In this document: in pieces, positions 17,604 to 25,131 of the stretch
Position numbering within the stretch: the first letter of the stretch is position 1
How the letters are laid out: every line of letters begins with the position of its first letter
Source: CAYTLQ01 sp964438715
GTDB taxonomy: Bacteria > Bacteroidota > Ignavibacteria > Ignavibacteriales > Ignavibacteriaceae
Reading direction: 5' to 3'
Assembly (NCBI GenBank): GCA_964438715.1
Contig: CAYTLQ010000268.1
Coordinates: 1-30,058, forward strand
DNA: 30,058 nucleotides
The notes under the pieces: generated by a model
Seen by the model: only the letters and a program-made list of their open reading frames with translations
Database searches by the model: none
What the model was told of the DNA's origin: nothing
Position numbers and translations under genes: made by a program

Positions 17604-18500
17604 ATGATGAAAAGAATATTAATTTTTCTAATAATTACGGGATTTACATTCGCACAGAGCGCCGGAGAAACCGGGCTTTCATTTTTAAAGTTCGGATATG
17701 GGGCAAGAAATATGGCGTTGGGCGATAATGGCAATACAATGGCTTCAGATGCCTCATCAATGTTTTATAATCCCGCACGGCTTGCAATTACCGATTCTTA
17801 TGAGGTCTTCTTTATGCATAATGAATGGATTCAGGATATCAGCAGTGATGTTCTGGGCGCAAAATTTATGATGTATGACCTCGCTTTTGGTGTTGGTGTT
17901 AACTCAACAACAATTGATGGAATACAGGTACGGACGCGACCGGGACCGGCAGAAAGTGAATTTGATGCAAGGTATTTTATGGCTTCATTTTCTGTCGCCG
18001 GAAAAATTACTCAATCCTTTATTGCCGGTATCACCTATAAATATCTCTTCGAAGGTGTTTATATCGACAATGCCAACGGGTATGCTTTCGATTTTGGTGC
18101 AGTCTATAGTGGTGTTATGGAGAATACCGATATATCTCTTTCACTCCGGAATATCGGAACAATGAATAAACTAAAAAATGAGCCAACCCGACTTCCTTCC
18201 GATTTGCGGCTTGGTGCCTCTTATAGTTATAATCCACAATGGCAGAATATTACTTTGCAATTTGGCGCTGAGATTCAAAAATATTTTTCTGTTGAAGATG
18301 TTCATATCAATTCAGGAGCTGAGGTTTTATACGATACTATGATTTCTCTGCGACTTGGTTACCTTTCGATGTATGATGCAAAAAATATTACTTCCGGGTT
18401 AGGGTTGCGCTGGCGGTCGCTTGACTTTGATTATGCTTTTACGCCGTTTTCTTATGGATTAGGTACAGCACATACTATTTCACTTCGGTTCGTTTTCTGA
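17604..18500 (+). CDS. PorV/PorQ-family outer-membrane barrel (second copy)
   Basis: A 298-residue barrel protein with signal peptide MMKRILIFLIITGFTFAQ. The signature FLKFGYGARNMALGDNGNTMAS...SSMFYNPARLA is closer to the textbook PorV/PorQ form than the copy just upstream. The barrel closes with HTISLRFVF. It follows nine bases after that copy; ATG 17607 is an equally possible start. The two copies differ widely, arguing against a recent duplication and for two distinct roles, for example shuttle and anchor. It is the last gene of the plus-strand run. No convincing terminator follows it. Confidence 0.87.
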   Translation: MMKRILIFLIITGFTFAQSAGETGLSFLKFGYGARNMALGDNGNTMASDASSMFYNPARLAITDSYEVFFMHNEWIQDISSDVLGAKFMMYDLAFGVGVNSTTIDGIQVRTRPGPAESEFDARYFMASFSVAGKITQSFIAGITYKYLFEGVYIDNANGYAFDFGAVYSGVMENTDISLSLRNIGTMNKLKNEPTRLPSDLRLGASYSYNPQWQNITLQFGAEIQKYFSVEDVHINSGAEVLYDTMISLRLGYLSMYDAKNITSGLGLRWRSLDFDYAFTPFSYGLGTAHTISLRFVF

Positions 18501-18649
18501 TTTTATCCAATTTACGACTTTCCGGAAATTTCTTTTTCCCTGCAAGCACAAATGAGCTGTAAAGGATTTCCGGCTGTTTCTTCATACAAAGGGGAGAACA
18601 TAATTCCCATCTGAGTGTTAAGTTATTGTTGTGAATTACGGAGTTTTCT
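18501..18649. other. Intergenic stretch with TTTCCGG inverted repeats
   Basis: Between the barrel gene and the hydrolase gene. A perfect 10-base palindrome TTTCCGGAAA lies at 18519-18528, and CCGGAAAT (18522-18529) has its exact inverse ATTTCCGG at 18566-18573. These could pair across about 36 bases, or be two half-sites of a regulator. There is no U-tract, so it is not a standard terminator. The hydrolase gene's Shine-Dalgarno (CGGAG) lies at its end. Confidence 0.25.
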
Positions 18650-19663
18650 ATGTACAGAAATGTATTTCGTTTTTTATTTGTACTGCTTTTTATCCCGTAC
18701 GCATTGGCGCAACAGCACTTTGGGGAAATCGGCGATATGGAGTTGAAATCGGGGAGGATTCTGAAAAATGTAAAAGTTGGCTACCGGACATTCGGCTCCC
18801 CCGATTCATCGTATTCAAATGTTGTATTATACCCGACATGGTTCGGAGGTACATCGGCAAATCTTGCAGGATTATGTGCAAAAGGGAAAATAATCGATTC
18901 AACAAAATATTATGTTATTGCTTTGGATGCTCTGGGTAATGGTATTTCGACATCACCGTCAAATTCTGCAGAGCAAGAAGGAGAGAATTTTCCTGAAATT
19001 ACCATAGAGGATATGGTGAAGTCGCAATACATTTTATTAACACAAATTCTTGGAATAAAAAAAGTATATGCTATAGTTGGTGGGTCAATGGGAAGTATGC
19101 AGGCTCTTGCCTGGTCTGTTCTCTATCCTGATTTTATGCAGAAAGTGGTTCCTTATGTGTGCACACCTAGATTGACTTCGTATGATTTGTTATGGATGAA
19201 TTTTGCTCTCCATATTATAGAAACAGGGAAGAAAAAGGAATGGACTTCCAGAGAAATTCAAAAATGTCTCAATAGTATATCTGCCTTGCTGGGGAGGACA
19301 CCGGAATATGTAATTAGTAAAAATCCACCGGAAGAATTTGAAAAATATTTTAATAGTTTGGATACAGAACCTTCTGTAACTTTTACCATTGATAATTATC
19401 GTGCTCAGCTTAAAGCTATGATAGCATTTAATCTTCCCGCATTATTTGATGGTTCTTACGAAAAACTAGCACGCAGTATCAAAGCAAAACTTTTATTAAT
19501 CTATTCAGAAACCGATTTACTCATCAGACCGGAAACAACAAAAGAGTTAAATAAATATCTTGGAGCACAAACGCTCGTATTAAGCAATAATTGCGGGCAC
19601 ATTGCCCCGGGTTGCGAGATGGAAAAAACCAGTTCCGCTATTGATGAGTTTTTAAAGAAGTAA
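18650..19663 (+). CDS. Exported alpha/beta hydrolase, homoserine acetyltransferase (MetX)-like
   Basis: A 337-residue protein of the MetX-like alpha/beta hydrolase branch. The catalytic triad is readable: Ser146 in the nucleophile elbow GGSMGSMQ, Asp289 in YSETDLLIRPE, and His317 in NCGHIAPGC. The N-terminal domain opening GDMELKSGRILKNVKVGYRTFGS is typical of the family. Unlike cytosolic MetX it starts with a signal peptide (VFRFLFVLLFIPYALAQQ), so it is predicted to act outside the cytoplasm, where acetyl-CoA is absent. A hydrolase or acyl-transfer activity on another substrate is therefore more likely than methionine synthesis. The ATG has a good Shine-Dalgarno (CGGAG, six bases). It appears to be a single-gene unit. 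Confidence 0.85.
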   Translation: MYRNVFRFLFVLLFIPYALAQQHFGEIGDMELKSGRILKNVKVGYRTFGSPDSSYSNVVLYPTWFGGTSANLAGLCAKGKIIDSTKYYVIALDALGNGISTSPSNSAEQEGENFPEITIEDMVKSQYILLTQILGIKKVYAIVGGSMGSMQALAWSVLYPDFMQKVVPYVCTPRLTSYDLLWMNFALHIIETGKKKEWTSREIQKCLNSISALLGRTPEYVISKNPPEEFEKYFNSLDTEPSVTFTIDNYRAQLKAMIAFNLPALFDGSYEKLARSIKAKLLLIYSETDLLIRPETTKELNKYLGAQTLVLSNNCGHIAPGCEMEKTSSAIDEFLKK

Positions 19664-19794
19664 GAACGGGTATTTGTGTCCATTAACAGGATAAATTGTA
19701 GAATGCCTCTAAAGATAATTATAAAAGTACATAAAAAGTTTGTGCAGTAATCATTAAAGACCTTATATGCTTTTTAACAGAATTGGGGAAAAGT

Positions 19795-19920
19795 ATGATG
19801 AGGGAAAGAAATACCGTTAGGAATTATCTTTTCTTGACGATTATTTCAACGGATAGATCTGTAAATAATGGATACTGGTTTTTATTTCTCGTCTGTGTAG
19901 TTACGGTTATACAATATTAA
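19795..19920 (+). CDS. Possible 41-residue membrane microprotein
   Basis: A short open frame from ATG 19795 (ATG 19798 also possible) to TAA 19918-19920, 41 residues. A charged N-terminus (MMRERNTVRN) is followed by a short hydrophobic stretch, then a C-terminal membrane-like segment (WFLFLVCVVTVI). The start is preceded by TTGGGGAAAAGT, a plausible Shine-Dalgarno. No homologue is recognised, and an open frame of this length can occur by chance. It lies in the otherwise empty 19664-20005 gap; the cytochrome gene's terminator follows on the other strand. Confidence 0.3.
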   Translation: MMRERNTVRNYLFLTIISTDRSVNNGYWFLFLVCVVTVIQY

Positions 19921-19942
19921 TAAACATCAAGGCTCTGAGTCT

Positions 19943-19980
19943 CTATTTAAAAAAAGAAAGGCTGTCTTATGACAGCCTTT
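19943..19980 (-). terminator. Intrinsic terminator of the multiheme cytochrome gene
   Basis: A perfect 10-base stem AAAGGCTGTC (19957-19966) / GACAGCCTTT (19971-19980) with a four-base TTAT loop. Read on the minus strand it is followed by TTTCTTTTTTTAAA, a proper U-tract, so it ends minus-strand transcription 25 bases after the cytochrome stop. On the plus strand no U-tract follows the stem. Confidence 0.88.
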
Positions 19981-20005
19981 CCTTACAGAAATTACCGAAA
20001 AGGTA

Positions 20006-22363
20006 TTATTTCATCAGAACCATTTTCTTAACAGCGGTGAATTCTCCGGCTTCTAATTTATAGAAGTAGATTCCGCTTGCCGCACCCGATGCATTCCAGG
20101 TTGCTGTAAATTTGCCGGCTTCAACATTTTCATTGAATATGACTTTTACGAGATTACCCATTGCATCATAAACACTCACTTTAACATTTCCTGATTTAGG
20201 AACTGAGAAAGAGATTTTTGTTTCGGGGTTGAACGGATTTGGATAGTTCTGGTCTAATGAATAAACCTGAGGTCCGGCAACATAATTGACTTCAACAGAT
20301 TTTGAATATTCGGAAGTACCATCAAAATCAACCTGTTTCAGTCTATATTGAATTTTTGTATTGCCGGTAATTCCGGTTAAGCGGTCAACAAATGAATACT
20401 GGCTAACCTGTGTGGTAGTTCCCTTACCGTTAACAAATCCAACCTGTTTCCAGCTGCCGTTGATGTTTCTTTCAACTGCAAAGCCGCTGTTGTTTGTTTC
20501 GGAAGCTGTTTCCCAGGTAAGTGTAACATTATTGCCAACAATACCGGCATTAAATGAGGTAAGTTCAACCGGAATAACCCATCCTAATTGATTAAGAGTG
20601 CGGAGAAGAACGCCAATCGAGAATTTGGTATTGTGAATACCATAACTACCATCATATTCGATAAGCTGATAGTTCCAGTAAGCTCTCTTATATTTTACTG
20701 AATCGGGGCTGGCTTTAATGAGCGCCCAACTGATTGAGTCAACACCAACCGGAGGAAGAGCAATGCGTAATTGACGGGTAAGACCCTTTACTTCATTCTG
20801 AACACTTTCAACAGTACCATCCTGATCGTAGTCCATTGCGGCAACGAATTCGTCGAAGCTGGCTTTCGGACCGTGACAGCTTTCGCAAGCTTTGGTATGC
20901 TGATAATTATTTTCAGGGTTGCGGAGCGACATGGTATGTCCGCCGACTTTATCACGGTTAACGGTACCGGTATCGGTTGTGGCATACATGTGGCAGTCAA
21001 CGCAGGCATCAGCAACTGCATATTTATGTCCACTGCTTGGGTATGGTGTACCATAATCATAAGCATTCTGACCAAGATAAACATCAGATTGTACTGAATG
21101 GTGAGGTCCCCAGGTAGAAGAAATATTTGTGCTCTGATAAGTGACATTATTTCTTCTTGCTTTATGACAGCTCATACAGGTTTGACCTGTTCCGCCGGTA
21201 GTTCCGTAATTATATCCATTACCAAGGGTATCACCGCTGGCCGGAGTAGTACGAAGTGAAGCATAAGTACCAGTTCCGTGAGGATCATGGCAGGTTGGGC
21301 AACCTATTGTAGTGTGATCAGCAATGGTTTTTGCAAATGGGTAAGTAATAGGAGTATTTTTGGTGTAAGCAACATAACCACGGCCATCATGACAGCGTAA
21401 GCATTGATTGAGGTCGAAAGTTGAGAGAGTACGGGTTGCACTGCCTTCATAAACAGCTTCAGAGTGGAGGGAATTTTCCCACTGAGCATATTTATTATGT
21501 CTCCACGGTTCATCGTGGCATTGACCGCAAGCTCCTGAACTCCAGGAGATCTGTATTTTTGAAGTGTCACCACCACCCATAGCGTGCTGGTCACCTGCAC
21601 CATGGCACATTTCGCAACCAATGGTAGCAAAGTTAACAAGACCAGGGAACTGTGTCTTTAAAGTGTCCCATTTGCCCTGGCTGGGTGGTCCTGCAGGGAA
21701 GGTCCAACCTAAATTAGCGGCAACATCATCGAAACCGTTGTTTGCGGCTACAATGTTATGATCCTGACCGGTAACATGGCACTTTAAGCATGTACTGCCA
21801 AAATGTGTAGAACCGGCGGTTAATTGCTGTTTGAAAGCAACAGCGTGCGGAGAAACTTTCCATTTATCGAAAATTGCAGCAAAGCCTGTTGGACCACTTG
21901 TACCGGAGTGGCAAGCCATACATTGCGGGAAAGCGGCAGAAACACCTTCATAATTACCAACGCCGGTGAAGTTAGCGGCAGTAACGGCAATTGTTGTATC
22001 ATCGGATCCGGTTGCGGTGGTGATGGTTACCTTCACCTGGTAAACACCTTTCACATCGGCTTTAAAGTATGCCCATGTTGTACCGGGAACCTGAGTAAGT
22101 GTGGCGGTTGATCCGCCGGGTTTTGACACAAATTCATACACAGTCGTTAAGACTGGATTAGCGTCAGCAATATTCATTGCTGAAAAATAAGCGAAGGTAT
22201 TGTTTGGGAAAGCGCGAAGCCCTGCTGAAACAGAATTTGTTGTAAAGCCCATGCTTGTTAACTGATGCGGGGTCATCGGTTCCACTTTGAGTACTGCTCT
22301 CTGAGCATAATGGAGTTGAGCGCTCAGACATAGTACTGTGAGAAGAAGTACGAGTTTTTTCAT
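20006..22363 (-). CDS. Nine-heme c-type cytochrome with T9SS type A sorting domain
   Basis: A 785-residue secreted cytochrome. A signal peptide (1-21) precedes an Ig/PKD-like domain (about 23-132). Nine CxxCH heme sites follow, beginning at Cys148, 192, 250, 279, 321, 355, 396, 454 and 493. Extra histidines (His173, His187, His300, His577) could be distal ligands. Residues 511-524 (DYDQDGTVESVQNE) resemble a calcium loop, and DGSYGIHN near 571-578 matches a motif found near the end of cytochrome c554/NrfA-like multiheme domains. A fibronectin-like linker (PVELTSF, YRLKQVDFDG; about 598-695) leads to the sorting domain YPNPFNP to KKMVLMK (707-785). Expected location is the outer surface, for extracellular electron transfer or reduction of an external acceptor. 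The start has a strong Shine-Dalgarno (AAGGGG). Monocistronic, with its own terminator. Confidence 0.93.
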   Translation of the reverse strand: MKKLVLLLTVLCLSAQLHYAQRAVLKVEPMTPHQLTSMGFTTNSVSAGLRAFPNNTFAYFSAMNIADANPVLTTVYEFVSKPGGSTATLTQVPGTTWAYFKADVKGVYQVKVTITTATGSDDTTIAVTAANFTGVGNYEGVSAAFPQCMACHSGTSGPTGFAAIFDKWKVSPHAVAFKQQLTAGSTHFGSTCLKCHVTGQDHNIVAANNGFDDVAANLGWTFPAGPPSQGKWDTLKTQFPGLVNFATIGCEMCHGAGDQHAMGGGDTSKIQISWSSGACGQCHDEPWRHNKYAQWENSLHSEAVYEGSATRTLSTFDLNQCLRCHDGRGYVAYTKNTPITYPFAKTIADHTTIGCPTCHDPHGTGTYASLRTTPASGDTLGNGYNYGTTGGTGQTCMSCHKARRNNVTYQSTNISSTWGPHHSVQSDVYLGQNAYDYGTPYPSSGHKYAVADACVDCHMYATTDTGTVNRDKVGGHTMSLRNPENNYQHTKACESCHGPKASFDEFVAAMDYDQDGTVESVQNEVKGLTRQLRIALPPVGVDSISWALIKASPDSVKYKRAYWNYQLIEYDGSYGIHNTKFSIGVLLRTLNQLGWVIPVELTSFNAGIVGNNVTLTWETASETNNSGFAVERNINGSWKQVGFVNGKGTTTQVSQYSFVDRLTGITGNTKIQYRLKQVDFDGTSEYSKSVEVNYVAGPQVYSLDQNYPNPFNPETKISFSVPKSGNVKVSVYDAMGNLVKVIFNENVEAGKFTATWNASGAASGIYFYKLEAGEFTAVKKMVLMK

Positions 22364-22366
22364 AAG

Positions 22367-22383
22367 TTCACCCCTTAGGTGAA
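22367..22383 (-). promoter_or_regulatory. Hairpin overlapping the cytochrome ribosome-binding site
   Basis: In the mRNA the sequence is TTCACC-TAAGG-GGTGAA: a perfect six-base stem with a five-base loop, ending four bases before the ATG. The Shine-Dalgarno AAGGGG is partly in the loop and partly in the 3' arm. Folding could limit translation of this heme-rich protein until something opens it. The structure is seen directly; regulation is inference. Confidence 0.4.
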
Positions 22384-22766
22384 TTTGTTGAACATAATGT
22401 TATTTACGAATTCATCTATGCAAAAATCGTTCCGATAATTGTCATTGGGCAAATGTTGAAATTCATTCAAATTTTATGATTAATGATAAATTTTTCCTAA
22501 TCAGGGAAAATCTTTATCAATTATTGAGAACAGTAGATAATTGTTATCATTTGCGGCAGTAAATCGTTTAAGTTTTAATATCTTGTATGTAAAGAGACAT
22601 TTTTTGTAATCTTTTACCGATTGTGTTATGAAAATTCAGTCAGTATAATCTCTTAACCGGGTGAACTTTTACTGATGGATAAAGGTGGGTGATGTAATAT
22701 TTAACCCCTTTAAGGAAAGGCGTTCGATAAGATTAGAAAGGGCAGAGCATAAACTACTCTTAATGC
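22384..22766. other. Gene-free upstream region of the cytochrome gene
   Basis: About 380 bases lie between the cytochrome start and the terminator of the UDP-glucose dehydrogenase gene. Apart from the possible promoter noted above, nothing coding or structured was recognised on either strand. The length is generous for a single promoter and could hold regulator sites or a small RNA, but no repeat or stem supports a specific call. Confidence 0.4.
22421..22453 (-). promoter_or_regulatory. Possible Bacteroidota-type promoter of the cytochrome gene
   Basis: Read on the minus strand, TTTG (22453-22450) and GATTTTTG (22428-22421) are separated by 21 bases. This resembles the Bacteroidota promoter TTTG/N19-21/TAnnTTTG with one mismatch in the -7 box. 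It would start transcription about 50 bases before the ATG. AT-rich DNA makes chance matches common. Confidence 0.28.
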
Positions 22767-22791
22767 AAAAAAAAGGAGCCTTTACGGCTCC
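22767..22791 (-). terminator. Intrinsic terminator of the UDP-glucose dehydrogenase gene
   Basis: On the minus strand GGAGCC-GTAAA-GGCTCC (22791-22775) forms a six-base GC-rich stem, followed directly by eight T residues (22774-22767). It lies 28 bases after the stop codon at 22820. This is a textbook rho-independent terminator. Confidence 0.92.
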
Positions 22792-22819
22792 CGGATCTAA
22801 AATTAATATTTCCAAATAT

Positions 22820-24145
22820 TTACAAAACAGCTTTTCTTCCGATGCTGAAATACTTAAATCCTTCAGAACGGAGTTTTTCAGGAGAAAAAATATTTCGTCC
22901 ATCAAAAATAACTGGAGCTTTTAATGCGGATTTTATTTTACTGAAGTCCGGATTCCTGAATTCATTCCATTCTTTGAGAATAAGAAGCGCATCGGCATCT
23001 GCAAGAGTTTCATATTCACTGCCGGCGTAAGTAATCCGATCTTTAAAATAAAACTCGGATGTTTCTCTTGCGGCGGGGTCGTATGCGGTAACAGAGGCGC
23101 CAAGCTCAAGTAATTTATTTATTATAGTTATCGATGGAGCCTCACGCATATCATCGGTATTTGGTTTAAATGCAAGTCCCCAGACAGCAAACTTTTTACC
23201 TGAAATGTTTCCGTTAAAAAACTTCAGCACTTTCTCAACGATAACCAATTTCTGTGCCTTGTTCACTTCATCAACCACGGTAAGAATTTTAAGTTCATTG
23301 CCATGATCTTTGGCGGTTTTAATCAATGCGTTAACATCTTTCGGGAAACAGGAGCCGCCATATCCGATTCCGGGGAAGAGAAATCTTTTGCCTATTCGCG
23401 TATCAGCGCCCATACCTCTTCTTATAAGGTCAACATCAGCACCTACTTTTTCGCAAAAATTTGCCAGCTCATTCATAAAAGTAATCCGTGTAGCCAGATA
23501 CGAGTTGGCGGCATATTTGGTTACCTCAGAGCTTTCATTATCCATAATCAATATCGGGTTACCCTGACGGACGAATGGCTCATAAAGACTTTGCATTACT
23601 TCGGTAGCTTTACTGTTTCTTGTTCCTATAACAATTCTGTCAGGTTTCATAAAATCTTCTACTGCAAAACCCTCACGGAGAAATTCCGGATTCGATACAA
23701 CATCAAAATTTTTAATTCCGTGTGATTTAAGTATTTCTTCCGTCTTTACTGAAGTGCCGACGGGAACAGTGCTTTTATTGACGATAATTTTATAATCTTT
23801 ATCACCGGCTTCTTTAAGAATTTTACCAATAGTATCGGCGACACCAAGAACATATTTCAAATCAGCCGAGCCGTCTTCACCTTGTGGCGTGGGGAGACAG
23901 AGGAAGACAATTTCATTTTCCAGAACTGCGCTTTTCAGATCATCGGTAAAAAATAATCTTTTCTGAGCTATATTTCTATAAAAAATAATATCCAGTCCCG
24001 GTTCATAAATTGTAACTTCACCGTTTTGTAGTTTTTTTAATTTTTCTGCATTATTATCCACACATGTAACTCTGTTTCCCATTTCAGCGAAACAGGTTCC
24101 TGATACAAGTCCGACATAGCCGGTTCCGATTATTGCTATATTCAT
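22820..24145 (-). CDS. ugd: UDP-glucose 6-dehydrogenase
   Basis: A 441-residue UDP-glucose/GDP-mannose dehydrogenase family enzyme that oxidises UDP-glucose to UDP-glucuronate with two NAD+. The NAD-binding loop is IGTGYVGLV (residues 6-14); STVPVG (125-130), NPEFLREG (152-159) and the Lys210/Asn214 pair (TKYAANSYLATR) follow; the catalytic cysteine is Cys266 in GYGGSCFPKD. The C-terminal third (FAVWGLAFKPNTDDMREAPS) is the UDP-binding domain. UDP-glucose is the usual substrate for proteins of this length, but a related nucleotide sugar cannot be excluded. It supplies sugar-acid precursors for surface glycans, which fits the glycan operon at 7435-12269, though it is transcribed separately. 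The ATG has GGAG five bases upstream. Confidence 0.95.
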   Translation of the reverse strand: MNIAIIGTGYVGLVSGTCFAEMGNRVTCVDNNAEKLKKLQNGEVTIYEPGLDIIFYRNIAQKRLFFTDDLKSAVLENEIVFLCLPTPQGEDGSADLKYVLGVADTIGKILKEAGDKDYKIIVNKSTVPVGTSVKTEEILKSHGIKNFDVVSNPEFLREGFAVEDFMKPDRIVIGTRNSKATEVMQSLYEPFVRQGNPILIMDNESSEVTKYAANSYLATRITFMNELANFCEKVGADVDLIRRGMGADTRIGKRFLFPGIGYGGSCFPKDVNALIKTAKDHGNELKILTVVDEVNKAQKLVIVEKVLKFFNGNISGKKFAVWGLAFKPNTDDMREAPSITIINKLLELGASVTAYDPAARETSEFYFKDRITYAGSEYETLADADALLILKEWNEFRNPDFSKIKSALKAPVIFDGRNIFSPEKLRSEGFKYFSIGRKAVL

Positions 24146-24607
24146 AGAATCTCCGATAAATTCAAAATAATGATGTGAAAGATAGTAAGAAATTTCATTA
24201 CAAATTATGAAATATGAAATAAGGAATCTTCTTTAATTCTTTTTCTTCAACTCATAAAATTATTGGACTGTAATTCAGATAGTGTGAAATTTCTGTTGCC
24301 GATTCCAAATCTATAATGGCACTAAACATACAATTATTAACGAGCAGAGAAAAATATATTTCAATTCAACAATAATTCAGCCGCTTCTAACTCTCATTTA
24401 ATCAATCAAATTTATTACAGTAATTTTACTACATCGGGATTGAAGCAAATTCATCACCTGAGAAACCATCAAAATAGAAAACTCACCTTTCTGGTTTAAA
24501 AATAAGGTTCACTCCATTTAAAAAATTTCCATTCAGATTTCAGGTTAGATATAATTTTTACATTAAAATATTGCATATTGAGGAGTAAATATTGAAGGAA
24601 ATCTTTA
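24146..24607. other. Divergent intergenic region, no gene recognised
   Basis: About 460 AT-rich bases between the divergent ugd and YciI-like genes. Both promoters should lie here. For ugd, TTG...TATCTTTC about 50 bases before its ATG on the minus strand is a weak candidate; for the YciI gene a TATAAT occurs about 55 bases upstream without a matching -35. No convincing open frame, tRNA or repeat was seen. Confidence 0.4.
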
Positions 24608-25018
24608 ATGAAAACATTTTTATTGGTATTACTCCTAACATTGACATTGATGGCACAACAGGATTCAACTAAACAAATTGTTAATCCCGATGATATGATG
24701 ACCTATTATATGGTATTCCTGTACAGAGGCGAAAAATGGACACCGGAGAAAACCGAAGAGACTAAAATCATTCAACAAAAACATCTTGAGAACATTAAAC
24801 GGCTTGCGGATGAGGGAATTTTACTTCTTGCTGGACCTTTTCTCGATGATGGGGATCTCAGAGGTATTTTTGTGCTAAAATGTGACTCGAAGGAGGAAGC
24901 AGAAAAGATATGCCAGTCGGATGCCGCAGTGCAAGCCGGCAGACTAAAAATGGTGGTAAAACCCTGGTATTCTGCAAAAGGAATTACGATAGTGAAAGAG
25001 TCACCAAAAAAGGAATAG
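24608..25018 (+). CDS. Exported YciI-like (YCII-related) protein
   Basis: A 136-residue protein. A signal peptide (MKTFLLVLLLTLTLMAQQ) precedes a single YciI-type alpha/beta domain with the family pattern: YYMVFLYRGEKW, a helix QQKHLENIKRLADEGILLLAGPF, then GIFVLKCDSKEEAEKICQSDAAVQAGRLKMVVKPW. YciI domains are ferredoxin-like folds; their His/Asp pair suggests an enzyme but few have known activity. Most are cytosolic, so export is unusual. The ATG is preceded by AAGGA eight bases upstream; an out-of-frame TTG at 24592 with a stronger GAGGAG before it is a coincidence or a competing start. A possible hairpin follows the gene. Confidence 0.82.
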   Translation: MKTFLLVLLLTLTLMAQQDSTKQIVNPDDMMTYYMVFLYRGEKWTPEKTEETKIIQQKHLENIKRLADEGILLLAGPFLDDGDLRGIFVLKCDSKEEAEKICQSDAAVQAGRLKMVVKPWYSAKGITIVKESPKKE

Positions 25019-25059
25019 ATCACAAAAACCTCTCAAAATCGTATTTAAACTACACTTTT

Positions 25060-25085
25060 CGCTATATTGCATAGCGGAATTTTTA
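25060..25085 (+). terminator. Weak possible terminator after the YciI-like gene
   Basis: CGCTAT-ATTGC-ATAGCG (25060-25076) is a six-base stem with five-base loop, followed by GAATTTTTAT. The stem is short and the T-run is interrupted, so it may instead be an operator or 5' leader element for bshC, which starts 56 bases later. Confidence 0.35.
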
Positions 25086-25131
25086 TAAACCGCCTGAAAT
25101 TTAGTTACCAAACAGCAAAATAATAGTTACT

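Noticed and set aside
18631..18939. 102-residue plus-strand open frame
   Set aside because: It overlaps the start of the MetX-like gene in another frame; the latter has the triad, a signal peptide and a better Shine-Dalgarno.
20788..21147. 119-residue minus-strand open frame inside the cytochrome gene
   Set aside because: Another frame of the cytochrome gene; its composition is a by-product of the heme-motif codons.
22685..22924. 79-residue plus-strand open frame at the ugd 3' end
   Set aside because: It runs through the ugd terminator and into ugd antisense; no ribosome-binding site or domain.
23303..23725. 140-residue open frame on the plus strand
   Set aside because: Antisense to ugd across its catalytic region; no motif, and explained by the coding constraint of the real gene.
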